Source: Bacillus sp. JCM 19058 (GTDB taxonomy: Bacteria > Bacillota > Bacilli > Bacillales_H > Bacillaceae_D). Taken from it: a stretch of DNA of 6,425 nt. This document shows, in pieces, positions 1-5,155 of this stretch (the first letter of the stretch is position 1; every line of letters starts with the position of its first letter). The position numbers and the translations under genes are program-made. The notes under the pieces were generated by a model, which saw nothing but the letters and a program-made list of their open reading frames with translations, made no database searches and was not told the origin of the DNA. Location of the stretch: contig BAXO01000145.1 in the NCBI GenBank assembly GCA_001310555.1, positions 1 to 6,425 on the forward strand, in the 5' to 3' direction.

Positions 1-42
1 TTGTTGGTGAATAAGTACTTGCAAATTGACGATGTAGCATGA
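1..42 (+). CDS. Possible C-terminal end of a truncated upstream gene
   Basis: The frame from base 1 is open for 13 codons (reading LLVNKYLQIDDVA) and stops at TGA 40-42. It would converge on the histidine phosphatase gene, which ends at 86. Nothing identifies the family, and 13 codons can be open by chance. It is listed only because the window edge cuts here. No terminator hairpin is visible between 43 and 85. Confidence 0.2.
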   Translation: MLVNKYLQIDDVA

Positions 43-85
43 ATTCGCTAAAAGACAAAATTAGTTTCTAAGTTGCCGAATAGGG

Positions 86-682
86 TCATTCATTATTGAG
101 TAAATGGGAATCGTTATTTGTGAAGCTGATCCGTCGTCCTATTTTTGTATATTCGATGAAATGGATGGCTGTATCTCCTGTCGCAAACCAAAGATCGTTT
201 GTCACGGGGAGATTAAGGAAGCTGTCTAATAAATTTTTGATCATTACACCATGAGATACTATAGCGATTCTTTTGAAATGTATACTGTTTTGATTAATGA
301 ATGATAAAACATATTCTGCTCTTGTACGAATCTCAACTTTTGATTCACCGTCCCCGCCAAGTTTTTGATGTGGAAGTAAATCTCTAAGGTGTGGGCCTTC
401 ATCCACGGGTCTTCTGGCTAGCTTACCATTATCAATTTCTTGAAGTTCAGGAAGAAATTTGATTGGGCAATTAATCTTGTCGGCCAAGATTGTGGCAGTT
501 TTACTTGCTCTTTGCAAAGGGCTCGACCAAATATATTCTGGCTGGAACTCAACTTTTACACGTCTGGCCATTTTCTGTGCTTGCTCTACACCTAATTTTG
601 TTAGTGGGAAATCAGCACGCCCTTCGTGTACGTGAAGAATGTCACCTTCAGATTGACCGTGGCGTATTAATAAAATTTCCAT
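86..682 (-). CDS. Histidine phosphatase family protein (phosphoglycerate-mutase-like)
   Basis: This 198-residue protein belongs to the histidine phosphatase superfamily, cytosolic enzymes that move phosphate through a phospho-histidine intermediate. The family signature RHG is at residues 7-9, with His8 the expected nucleophile. The second active-site Arg is in SSPLQRA (Arg58), an acidic residue is in LQEIDNG (Glu82), and the second catalytic His is in VSHG (His144). All four core residues are present, so the enzyme should be active. The length is usual for short bacterial members. The start is well fixed: on the minus strand AGGAGGTG (688-695) lies 5 bases before the ATG at 682. The gene is divergent from the sigma factor gene and appears monocistronic here. 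The substrate cannot be deduced; cobC/gpmB/phoE-like names would be guesses. No frameshift is seen, and the gene contains no long homopolymer. Confidence 0.9.
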   Translation of the reverse strand: MEILLIRHGQSEGDILHVHEGRADFPLTKLGVEQAQKMARRVKVEFQPEYIWSSPLQRASKTATILADKINCPIKFLPELQEIDNGKLARRPVDEGPHLRDLLPHQKLGGDGESKVEIRTRAEYVLSFINQNSIHFKRIAIVSHGVMIKNLLDSFLNLPVTNDLWFATGDTAIHFIEYTKIGRRISFTNNDSHLLNNE

Positions 683-772
683 TTGAACACCTCCTATGTA
701 TTTTTAAATAATGTTATCCTACCATTGGTACTTATCGAAGCCAAGGACTAATGTTCAATAACGGCTTTATAA

Positions 773-802
773 TTGGAAAAAGTACATCATTTTTTGTATA
801 GT
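773..802 (+). promoter_or_regulatory. Candidate sigma-A-type promoter upstream of the sigma factor gene
   Basis: TTGGAA (773-778) and TATAGT (797-802) match the -35 and -10 consensus at 4/6 and 5/6, with an 18-bp spacer. The start site would be near 809, giving a leader of about 150 bases. Low-GC DNA yields such matches by chance, so this is tentative. Confidence 0.3.
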
Positions 803-840
803 GGAATTGTCAAAAAAAACTCTTTTTTACACTTTTCTGA

Positions 841-857
841 AGCGCACTCTAGCGCAC
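841..857. repeat. Direct repeat AGCGCAC-TCT-AGCGCAC, 10-bp period
   Basis: Two identical 7-bp units start at 841 and 851, one helical turn apart, flanked by GAAG (839-842) and CTTC (858-861). They lie about 35-50 bases downstream of the candidate transcription start and upstream of the sigma factor gene. A regulator binding one DNA face would fit this spacing, but no function is shown. Confidence 0.35.
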
Positions 858-946
858 CTTCAAAAACCGCCATTCGAAATAAAAAAAATGATCCCGACCC
901 GTATCGTTTTACTGCTTTCACCTCGTTTATAGGATGAAAGAAAAAG

Positions 947-954
947 AAAGGAGG
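947..954 (+). promoter_or_regulatory. Ribosome binding site that fixes the sigma factor start at 961
   Basis: AAAGGAGG is a near-perfect Shine-Dalgarno sequence 6 bases before ATG 961. An in-frame ATG at 934 lies upstream of the SD and has no good SD of its own, so 961 is the better start. Confidence 0.8.
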
Positions 955-960
955 CCAACG

Positions 961-1647
961 ATGGAAGATGTCAGGCAGCAGTACGATTTGTTATACAACT
1001 ATTCCCTTCATTTGACAGGCTCAAAGTGGGATGCTGAGGATTTGGCACAGGAAGCGATTATCCGAATTCATTGCAAAAGGAAGGGCAACCCGATGAGCCA
1101 TGCTTATTTACAGAAAGTGGCGAAAAACCTCTGGATTGACCGCTTAAGGAAAAAGTCGGAGATTGTGACCGATGCTGTGAGCGAGTCAACTCATTCGAGT
1201 TTATCATATGAAAATACACTCGCTCTCGCTGAGCAGCTTGCTCTGAGACTGACAATGAAGCAATGTCAGGTTTTCATCTTGAAGGAGTGCTTTCTTTATC
1301 GAACAAAGGAAATTGCTGAGCTGCTTCAAACGCCTGAGACTGCAGTAAAGGCAAGCTTGCATAGAGCACGCAGACGGTTGGAGAAGCAGAACGAAACGAA
1401 CGACGAGTTAAAAACGACTCCTCACCTTTCGCTCTTTGTTCAACAGCTAGCGCACGCACTCTGGAATAACGATCCCGAACCGCTTCTTTCAATGGAAACG
1501 AAGGTTGCTCGTGGGGGAGGTACCGTTCTTGTTTCGTCAACGACCGGCGGTCATATAGTTCAACTCTCGAAAGGGAGAAAAAAACAAAATCGTTTATCAA
1601 GCAAATCATTCTGCGTCTGCTCATCCTTGTTATCGATGGCGTCCTAA
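961..1647 (+). CDS. Sigma-70 family (ECF-like) RNA polymerase sigma factor; C-terminus probably frameshifted
   Basis: This is a small sigma factor that should direct RNA polymerase to a specific promoter set. Region 2 is visible at about residues 10-65: DAEDLAQEAIIRI (24-36) resembles the core-binding helix, and YLQKVAKNLWIDRLRK (49-64) the -10 reading part. Region 4 spans about 95-142, with LTMKQCQVF and the helix-turn-helix RTKEIAELL...AVKASLHRARRRLE. A tail of about 75 residues follows region 4, longer than in a minimal ECF factor. The start is ATG 961, set by the SD at 947-954. In the deposited frame the protein is 228 residues ending at 1647. After the A7 run at 1578-1584 the reading turns Ser/Cys-rich and unconvincing. 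Removing one A gives a tail containing KNKIVYQANHSASAHP and a stop at 1655-1657, 15 bases before clpP. No anti-sigma gene is visible. It probably forms an operon with clpP. Confidence 0.8.
   Translation: MEDVRQQYDLLYNYSLHLTGSKWDAEDLAQEAIIRIHCKRKGNPMSHAYLQKVAKNLWIDRLRKKSEIVTDAVSESTHSSLSYENTLALAEQLALRLTMKQCQVFILKECFLYRTKEIAELLQTPETAVKASLHRARRRLEKQNETNDELKTTPHLSLFVQQLAHALWNNDPEPLLSMETKVARGGGTVLVSSTTGGHIVQLSKGRKKQNRLSSKSFCVCSSLLSMAS
1578..1584 (+). other. A7 run, likely frameshift point in the sigma factor tail
   Basis: The run is read AGA AAA AAA CAA in the sigma frame. One A fewer opens a frame ending at 1657. One base more (or a -1 slip on A_AAA_AAA) opens a frame ending at TGA 1674-1676, which overlaps the clpP ATG as ATGA. 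AAAGGGAG (1570-1577) lies directly before the run. The one-A-fewer reading is favoured because other runs in the window show the same offset. Confidence 0.5.
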
Positions 1648-1672
1648 TCGATTTTAAAGGCGGGTGCGGAAA

Positions 1673-2254
1673 ATGAATTTTACACCGATGGTTATCGAAA
1701 AAAGTAGCTATGGCGAACGATCCTACGATATTTATTCTCGCTTGCTTAAAGATCGGATTGTTTATCTTGGCAGTGAAGTGAACGATCAAGTGGCCAATTC
1801 GATAGTAGCACAGCTGCTTTTCCTCACTTCGGAGGATCCTGACAAAACCATTTCTCTCTATATTAACAGTCCGGGAGGCTCAATTACGGCAGGAATGGCA
1901 ATTTACGATACGATGCAGTACATTAAGCCGCAGGTGTCAACAATATGTCTAGGCCTTGCTGCGAGTATGGGGGCATTTTTATTGGCAGGCGGTACTGCCG
2001 GGCGTCGCTATGCATTGCCTAATAGCGAGATTATGATTCATCAGCCAACCGGAGGCGTAAAAGGACAGGCGTCTGACATGTTCATCCACACCGAGCGCAT
2101 CATTCAGTCGAGAAGGCAAATCAACGAAATTCTGGCAAAGCATACTGGTCAGCCGCTAGAGAGAGTTGAAAAGGATACCGATCGAGATCGGTTTATGAAT
2201 GTGCAGGAAGCGCTCGATTATGGTTTGATTGACGAACAGCTCAAAGCAAAATAA
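1673..2254 (+). CDS. clpP: ATP-dependent Clp protease proteolytic subunit (ClpP paralogue)
   Basis: ClpP is the serine peptidase that assembles into a 14-subunit barrel and degrades proteins fed by Clp ATPases in the cytosol. From ATG 1673 the protein is 193 residues, the normal length. The catalytic triad falls at canonical positions: Ser98 in GLAASMGAF, His123 in MIHQP and Asp172 in DTDRDRF. The oxyanion-loop segment SPGGSITAG (66-74) and the N-terminal [12 protein letters not shown] are intact. A GTG at 1664 is in frame, but alignment with family N-termini favours 1673; AAAGG (1656-1660) serves as a weak SD. It differs from the housekeeping Bacillus ClpP in details such as [15 protein letters not shown] and GGTAGRRYA, and it is not beside the usual housekeeping neighbours. 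A second, specialised ClpP is therefore likely. It follows the sigma factor closely and ends before a terminator. No Clp ATPase gene is in the window. Confidence 0.95.
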   Translation: MNFTPMVIEKSSYGERSYDIYSRLLKDRIVYLGSEVNDQVANSIVAQLLFLTSEDPDKTISLYINSPGGSITAGMAIYDTMQYIKPQVSTICLGLAASMGAFLLAGGTAGRRYALPNSEIMIHQPTGGVKGQASDMFIHTERIIQSRRQINEILAKHTGQPLERVEKDTDRDRFMNVQEALDYGLIDEQLKAK

Positions 2255-2265
2255 TGGAAATTCGA

Positions 2266-2295
2266 CTGGCTGCTAAATAGCAGTCGGTTTTTTTT
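2266..2295 (+). terminator. Rho-independent terminator after clpP
   Basis: CTGGCTGCT (2266-2274), loop AAAT and AGCAGTCGG (2279-2287) form a 9-bp stem with two G-T wobbles, followed directly by T8 (2288-2295). It begins 12 bases after the clpP stop and should end the sigma-clpP transcript. Confidence 0.85.
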
Positions 2296-2545
2296 CATTT
2301 AATCCGAAAGAGAAAAGGAATTGTCTTAACTAAGCAAAGCGCAGGAGGAAGCTCTTCTCGTGTTTGAGTTGGCGAGCAAGCCGCGCGACAGCAAAAAAAA
2401 GTTTTACTGTCACTAGCTAGATTGCCCAATCGTATGAACCGTAACGGTCAATTTTAGCTGTCTAATTGGTCGCGCGCCCGGTGGCGAAAAGCATTTGCAA
2501 GCCGTAAACGGCTCAGCACACGTGCTATCTCTTCCTGCTGAGCGC
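2296..2545. other. GC-rich intergenic region with several small palindromes
   Basis: This stretch lies between convergent genes. It contains an AGGAGG SD (2343-2348) before an 18-codon GTG frame ending at TAG after TTTTACTGTCAC, and an A8 run. CGCGCGAC (2382-2389) is complementary to GTCGCGCG (2469-2476) 80 bases away. There are short palindromes CTAGCTAG, GATTGcccAATC and ACCGTaACGGT, then AGCCGTaaACGGCT (2500-2513). A larger inverted repeat follows at 2511-2543. GC content is clearly above that of the neighbouring AraC/VOC region. I recognise no RNA family or repeat family, and no convincing protein. Confidence 0.4.
2511..2543 (-). repeat. Inverted repeat just downstream of the CPBP protease gene
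   Basis: GCTCAGCA (2511-2518) and TGCTGAGC (2536-2543) are perfect 8-bp arms around a 17-base spacer, 2 bases past the CPBP stop. AGCACacGTGCT nests inside. It could act as a 3' stem for the minus-strand transcript, but no T-tract follows on that strand, so it is not called a terminator. Confidence 0.45.
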
Positions 2546-3344
2546 CTATAAAATAAATCCTGACAGTACCATTCCTATGTTGATGAATAGGTGCCAAATT
2601 ATGGCCGGATAAATGCTATTTGTTTTCAGGACAGTTACGGCAAAAAAAGAAGCTCCAATCGAAAACAGGAGCGATATCGTAAAGGGAATTCCGAAGGACA
2701 TATGCTGCAAACCAAATCCGATACTCGAAATAAAAAGGGCAAAGGCCGTTCCGTATCGTTCCCGCAGTCCTCCCAGCCATGCTCCGCGCCAAATGATTTC
2801 CTCAAATAAACTATTAATAACGGAAAACAAAATCGCGAACGTAAGCAGTGAATACGTCACCTCCGCATCCCGTAATACGATAAAAGGGATAAACACGAGT
2901 AAGCTGCAGGCGAATGAGATGATGACATAATGGAGCGCTTTAATTGAATGAAACCCGTGCCAAATATATGGGAAATATACACGTTGATTCCATTCCGGCT
3001 TTTTGAAGTAGCGCCAAAAGCGTTGCCGATTGAGAGAGGCATGAAGCGCTAAGCTGAAGATTACAACTAAAAGAAGTAGTCGATCGAACAAGACTTTGTA
3101 TTCTAGTTGTGGTATCAACGGTTTGATAATTGTACCTAAGTATTGATACGCAGCAAATCCGGCGATAAAAAAAAGGATTTGTGTTGAAAGCGGCCGACTG
3201 CGCTTGTCTTTTAAAAAAAATAAATAGAACACTCGCGAAAATGAAAATGCTCCACGTCCAGTTTGAGTAGGAAATCAAAACAATGCTTGTAAAGAACAAC
3301 AATGCTAGCAGAATGTGACTCGTATGTTGTCTTAAAGTAGTCAT
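2546..3344 (-). CDS. CPBP family intramembrane metalloprotease, frameshifted at an A8 run
   Basis: CPBP (CAAX protease/bacteriocin-processing) proteins are multi-spanning membrane proteases of the Abi/Rce1 fold. The signatures are FEEIIWRG (EExxxR), GLQHMSFG (active-site His) and IIWHLFIN (HxxxN). With the frameshift repaired these are Glu181-Glu182, Arg186, His214, His251 and Asn255 of 265 residues. Several hydrophobic segments run through the protein. As deposited, the gene reads in two frames: an N-terminal part from ATG 3344 to about 3213, and the catalytic part, open from a GTG at 3232 to 2546 (228 residues). Removing one base from the A8 run (3213-3220) joins them as FIFLKDKRSRPL. ATG 3344 has an SD (minus-strand GAAGGGA, 3352-3358, 7-base spacing), whereas GTG 3232 has none, so 3344 is the real start. 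Substrate is unknown; roles in bacteriocin immunity or prenyl-protein processing are only family possibilities. Confidence 0.85.
3213..3220 (-). other. A8/T8 run splitting the CPBP protease reading frame
   Basis: On the minus strand the gene reads ATT TTT TTT AAA and then runs into an unrelated frame. With seven T the reading is ATT TTT TTA AAA GAC and the protease continues. The tract is internal and early, so gain or loss of one base would switch the catalytic domain on or off. Confidence 0.7.
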
Positions 3345-3418
3345 GGGCGTATCCCTTCACCTCGTATTTCTTCCTTTCGTAAGCTCGGTTGAATAGAGCT
3401 GAGGGCTATCATTCTTTC

Positions 3419-3447
3419 ATCATACCATTCTTTTGAATCCTTCTCAT
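3419..3447 (-). promoter_or_regulatory. Candidate extended -10 promoter for the CPBP protease gene
   Basis: On the minus strand, TGGTATGAT (3427-3419) is an extended -10 element. ATGAGA (3447-3442) matches the -35 consensus at 4/6 with a 17-base spacer. Transcription would start near 3412, about 70 bases before ATG 3344. Confidence 0.4.
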
Positions 3448-3551
3448 CCTTATTTACGAATGAAGGGAGTGCTGAGTTGGCTACGATCCCCGATTAAGTA
3501 CACGTCCTCATATACGCGGAGGCTAAAACGACTCCCTCAAGCCCATGATTA

Positions 3552-3575
3552 CCCCTTCAAATAGAACTGAAGGGG
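3552..3575 (+). terminator. Hairpin, weak terminator candidate
   Basis: CCCCTTCA (3552-3559) and TGAAGGGG (3568-3575) form a perfect 8-bp stem with an 8-base loop. The following sequence is pyrimidine-rich (CATCTCTTCTTTCC) but lacks a T-run, and no intact + strand gene lies upstream. It may be left from a lost gene. Confidence 0.35.
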
Positions 3576-3600
3576 CATCTCTTCTTTCCTTATAGTGATA

Positions 3601-4015
3601 ATATTTAATACTGCTATTAAACCTGACATTAAGGCTGTTTAATTGAAACTTCGGCTTGCTTGCATGTATTCGTTACGATCTCATTCATTCAGATTGGGAG
3701 GAAGGTTCAACGTATACGTTAACAAATGAGACAGGAGGTGTAATGGCCCAAGGTCAAGTACTGGAATGTGTACCGTTAAAACGGCTTGTCATCACATGGA
3801 TATGGTTTGTCTTTGAGGAAACCAGTTAGGAAGAGGCTTCCCGAATTACATGGGAAATTAAAGAACATCCAGATTTTTCGGGAGTTTGTGTGTTGTCAGT
3901 TGTTCATGATCAGTTTGATGGGGCACCGAACACGTACCGTATTATAGAAAGTGCCTTAAAACATGTTGGAGGCTGAGAATCTTTAGGACTTTAACAGTAG
4001 CACTAGCAAATTATT
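3601..4015 (+). pseudogene. Decayed SRPBCC / AHSA1-like domain protein
   Basis: SRPBCC (START/Bet v 1-like) proteins bind hydrophobic ligands in a deep pocket. One frame from about 3683 to 3976 reads HSDWEEGSTYTL, then GQVLECVPLKRLVITW, then EEASRITWEIKEHP, then LSVVHDQFDGAPNTYRI. This matches the family pattern of sDWkeGs, GeVLE.dPPkRLvyTW, SRvtfEie and LtVtHDgFdG. The frame is interrupted by TAG at 3827-3829, and it ends at TGA 3974-3976 exactly where the family has GGW. Beyond that, GAATCTTTAGGACTT resembles the usual ESLxxLKT end with further stops and small indels. The N-terminal third is missing or unrecognisable; a weak trace (TAIKPDIKAV near 3610-3642) sits in another frame. The damage is nonsense plus deletion, so this is a true relic. 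It lies just upstream of the AraC-type gene. Confidence 0.7.
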
Positions 4016-4105
4016 TGTACCTATTATCGGGCGTTTTCCATCAATAATGTCATGATGCGAAAAATGTTCCTTTGCATAAAATATGACTTCATTTTTTTGC
4101 TAGCA

Positions 4106-4141
4106 TTGAGGAAAATACATATAAGACCATTATGGTATAGT
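4106..4141 (+). promoter_or_regulatory. Candidate extended -10 promoter for the AraC-type gene
   Basis: TGGTATAGT (4133-4141) is a good extended -10 element (TGnTATAGT). No -35 lies at the ideal distance; TTGAGG at 4106-4111 is 24 bases upstream, too far for a standard pair. Start would be near 4148, about 50 bases before ATG 4199. Confidence 0.4.
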
Positions 4142-4179
4142 TATTGAATGGATCCTAAAAACATCAATACGCACCTAGG

Positions 4180-4186
4180 AAAGGGG
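4180..4186 (+). promoter_or_regulatory. Ribosome binding site pointing to ATG 4199 as the AraC-type start
   Basis: AAAGGGG lies 12 bases before ATG 4199 but 22 and 31 bases before the in-frame TTG 4209 and ATG 4218. It therefore supports 4199, which is joined to the regulator frame only if one A is removed from 4212-4218. Confidence 0.55.
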
Positions 4187-4198
4187 AATAGAAGTAAA

Positions 4199-4520
4199 AT
4201 GAGTTCACTTGAAAAAAATGAATGCGGCAATTGAATATATTGAAGATAACTTAGAAAATGAGATCGATTATGAGGAAATTGCAAAAATCGTTTCTTACTC
4301 TGATCAGCATTTTAGACGAATGTTTTCATTTATATCTGGTGTTACCCTATCAGAATATGTACGTAGAAGGCGTCTGACACTAGCTGCAATAGAATTAAAG
4401 GAAAATAAGATGCGAGTTCTTGATGTTGCTCTAAAGTACGGGTACGATTCACCTGATTCATTTTCGAGAGCATTTCAGTCCTTGCATGGGGTCAACCCCT
4501 TGTCCGCAAAAAAAATATGA
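4199..4520 (+). CDS. AraC family regulator, N-terminal DNA-binding part (frameshifted at both ends)
   Basis: This part is an AraC-type double helix-turn-helix that should bind DNA near a target promoter. The first HTH runs around [21 protein letters not shown]. The second runs around [22 protein letters not shown] and ends in the family's HGVNP. In the deposited sequence the frame is open only from TTG 4209 (ATG 4218) to TGA 4518-4520. The natural start is ATG 4199 with its SD: removing one A from the A7 run 4212-4218 gives [18 protein letters not shown], a typical N-terminus of this subfamily. Removing one A from the A8 run 4508-4515 then reads [14 protein letters not shown] into the effector domain. 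The repaired protein is 282 residues (4199-5049). In this family the HTH is N-terminal and fused to a GyrI-like ligand-binding domain. As deposited, the HTH would be made alone, from a poor start. Confidence 0.85.
4508..4515 (+). other. A8 run separating HTH and effector-binding domains of the AraC-type regulator
   Basis: With eight A the HTH frame meets TGA after AKKI. With seven A it reads GCA AAA AAA TAT GAT and continues into the GyrI-like domain. The two frames overlap here by about 35 bases, as expected for a single-base indel in one gene. Confidence 0.75.
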
Positions 4521-4521
4521 T

Positions 4522-5049
4522 GTTCCTTTAAAAGCATACCCTCGTTTATATTTTCAGATATCGATTCAAGGTGATAGTGAAATGCAGTACAGATTTGTAC
4601 AGAAAGAAGAATTTACAGTAATTGGGCATAAGGAAACGGTCATGTCAGATGGGACTAATTTTTATCCAAAGATTTGGGACACATTGGCTGAGTCAGATTA
4701 TAGAGAGCTTTCTAGTTTAGGGAATACGGACTTGTCAGGTATTCTTCACATAAGTGTAAACAATGTCCATTTTTCAAATGAAGAAAAAGCAATCGACTAC
4801 TATATAGCCGTTTCTACTACAAAGCCTTGCTCAGAACACTTGGTAAAACTAACAATCCCTAGGCAAAATTGGGTTGTATTTGATGTTTCTGGTGACATGC
4901 CACATGCATTATTACATACATGGGAACGTGTTTATAAGGAATGGTTTCCTACATCAAGGCATGAGCTAGCCAAAGCCCCTGAAATTGTCCGAGGAGAAAT
5001 TGATGGTACAAATCTGGAAATATGGGTTCCGGTTCAACCGTTAAAATGA
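4522..5049 (+). CDS. GyrI-like effector-binding domain, C-terminal half of the AraC-type regulator
   Basis: This half holds the ligand-sensing domain of the regulator. [19 protein letters not shown] is the usual linker after the AraC HTH. MQYRFVQKEEFTVIGHKETV opens the GyrI-like (SbmC/BmrR C-terminal) fold, which ends in EIWVPVQPLK, a typical terminal strand. The frame is already open upstream, from 4486, but that part overlaps the HTH frame. As a separate product it could start at ATG 4582, which has AAGGTG 8 bases upstream and would give about 155 residues, the size of a stand-alone GyrI-like protein. More likely it is one gene with 4199-4520, split by the A8 run. The ligand is unknown. Neighbours are an SRPBCC relic and a VOC protein, both small-molecule-binding folds. 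Confidence 0.8.
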   Translation, partial: VPLKAYPRLYFQISIQGDSEMQYRFVQKEEFTVIGHKETVMSDGTNFYPKIWDTLAESDYRELSSLGNTDLSGILHISVNNVHFSNEEKAIDYYIAVSTTKPCSEHLVKLTIPRQNWVVFDVSGDMPHALLHTWERVYKEWFPTSRHELAKAPEIVRGEIDGTNLEIWVPVQPLK

Positions 5050-5155
5050 TTAAGTAAATCTGACATTTATGAACTTCAAAAGTCGGAACTCCTCTTTCAT
5101 TTATTGTTATGCTTTGTAGGTAATAAAATTCAAATCAGGATGAAGGGGGCAGAAT
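5050..5155 (+). other. Short spacer between AraC-type and VOC genes
   Basis: These 106 bases have no terminator. TAAAAT (5124-5129) could be a -10 with a poor -35 (TTATTG, 5101-5106). AAGGGGG (about 5143-5149) is an SD-like sequence 6 bases before TTG 5156. Co-transcription with the regulator is possible. Confidence 0.35.

Larger units (their letters stand above)
683..960. other. Divergent intergenic region between phosphatase and sigma factor genes
   Basis: These 278 bases separate two divergent starts and should hold promoters for both. Visible elements are the phosphatase SD (688-695, minus), a sigma-A-like candidate promoter (773-802, plus), an A8 run (812-819), and a direct repeat of AGCGCAC with 10-bp periodicity (841-857). 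The sigma factor SD is AAAGGAGG (947-954). No coding frame of interest is seen. The long leader between the candidate promoter and the ATG at 961 (about 150 bases) leaves room for a second, closer promoter in 890-930 that I cannot define. Confidence 0.5.
3345..3600. other. Intergenic region upstream of the CPBP gene
   Basis: The first 100 bases carry the CPBP SD and candidate promoter on the minus strand. The rest has no recognisable coding content. GGGAGT near 3465 and ACTCCC near 3532 are complementary, and a perfect hairpin lies at 3552-3575. I checked for a tRNA here and see no T-loop consensus or acceptor stem. Confidence 0.4.

Noticed and set aside
490..711. Open + strand frame over the phosphatase gene
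   Set aside because: It is antisense to conserved phosphatase motifs, has no SD and shows no recognisable protein features.
1578..1676. Programmed -1 frameshift creating a sigma product coupled to clpP
   Set aside because: Kept only as an alternative: the SD-like motif abuts the slippery run instead of lying about 10 bases upstream, no downstream hairpin is evident, and the window-wide one-base-extra pattern explains it more simply.
1274..1789. 171-codon open frame on the minus strand across the sigma-clpP junction
   Set aside because: It lies antisense to two well-supported genes, crosses their boundary and has no family-like motifs.
2511..2543. Terminator for the CPBP gene
   Set aside because: The stem is good but no T-tract follows on the minus strand and the spacer is long, so it is listed only as an inverted repeat.
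2591..2930. Two overlapping + strand open frames inside the CPBP gene
   Set aside because: They are antisense to the conserved EExxxR and His motifs of the protease; composition looks like shadow translation.
3465..3540. Possible tRNA or structured RNA
   Set aside because: Some complementarity (GGGAGT/ACTCCC) exists, but no T-arm consensus, anticodon arm or CCA-compatible end could be drawn.
3732..3745. AGGAGGTG followed by ATG at 3743 as a new gene start
   Set aside because: Spacing is only 3 bases, the frame is the SRPBCC relic frame, and it hits TAG at 3827; the bases encode conserved relic residues.
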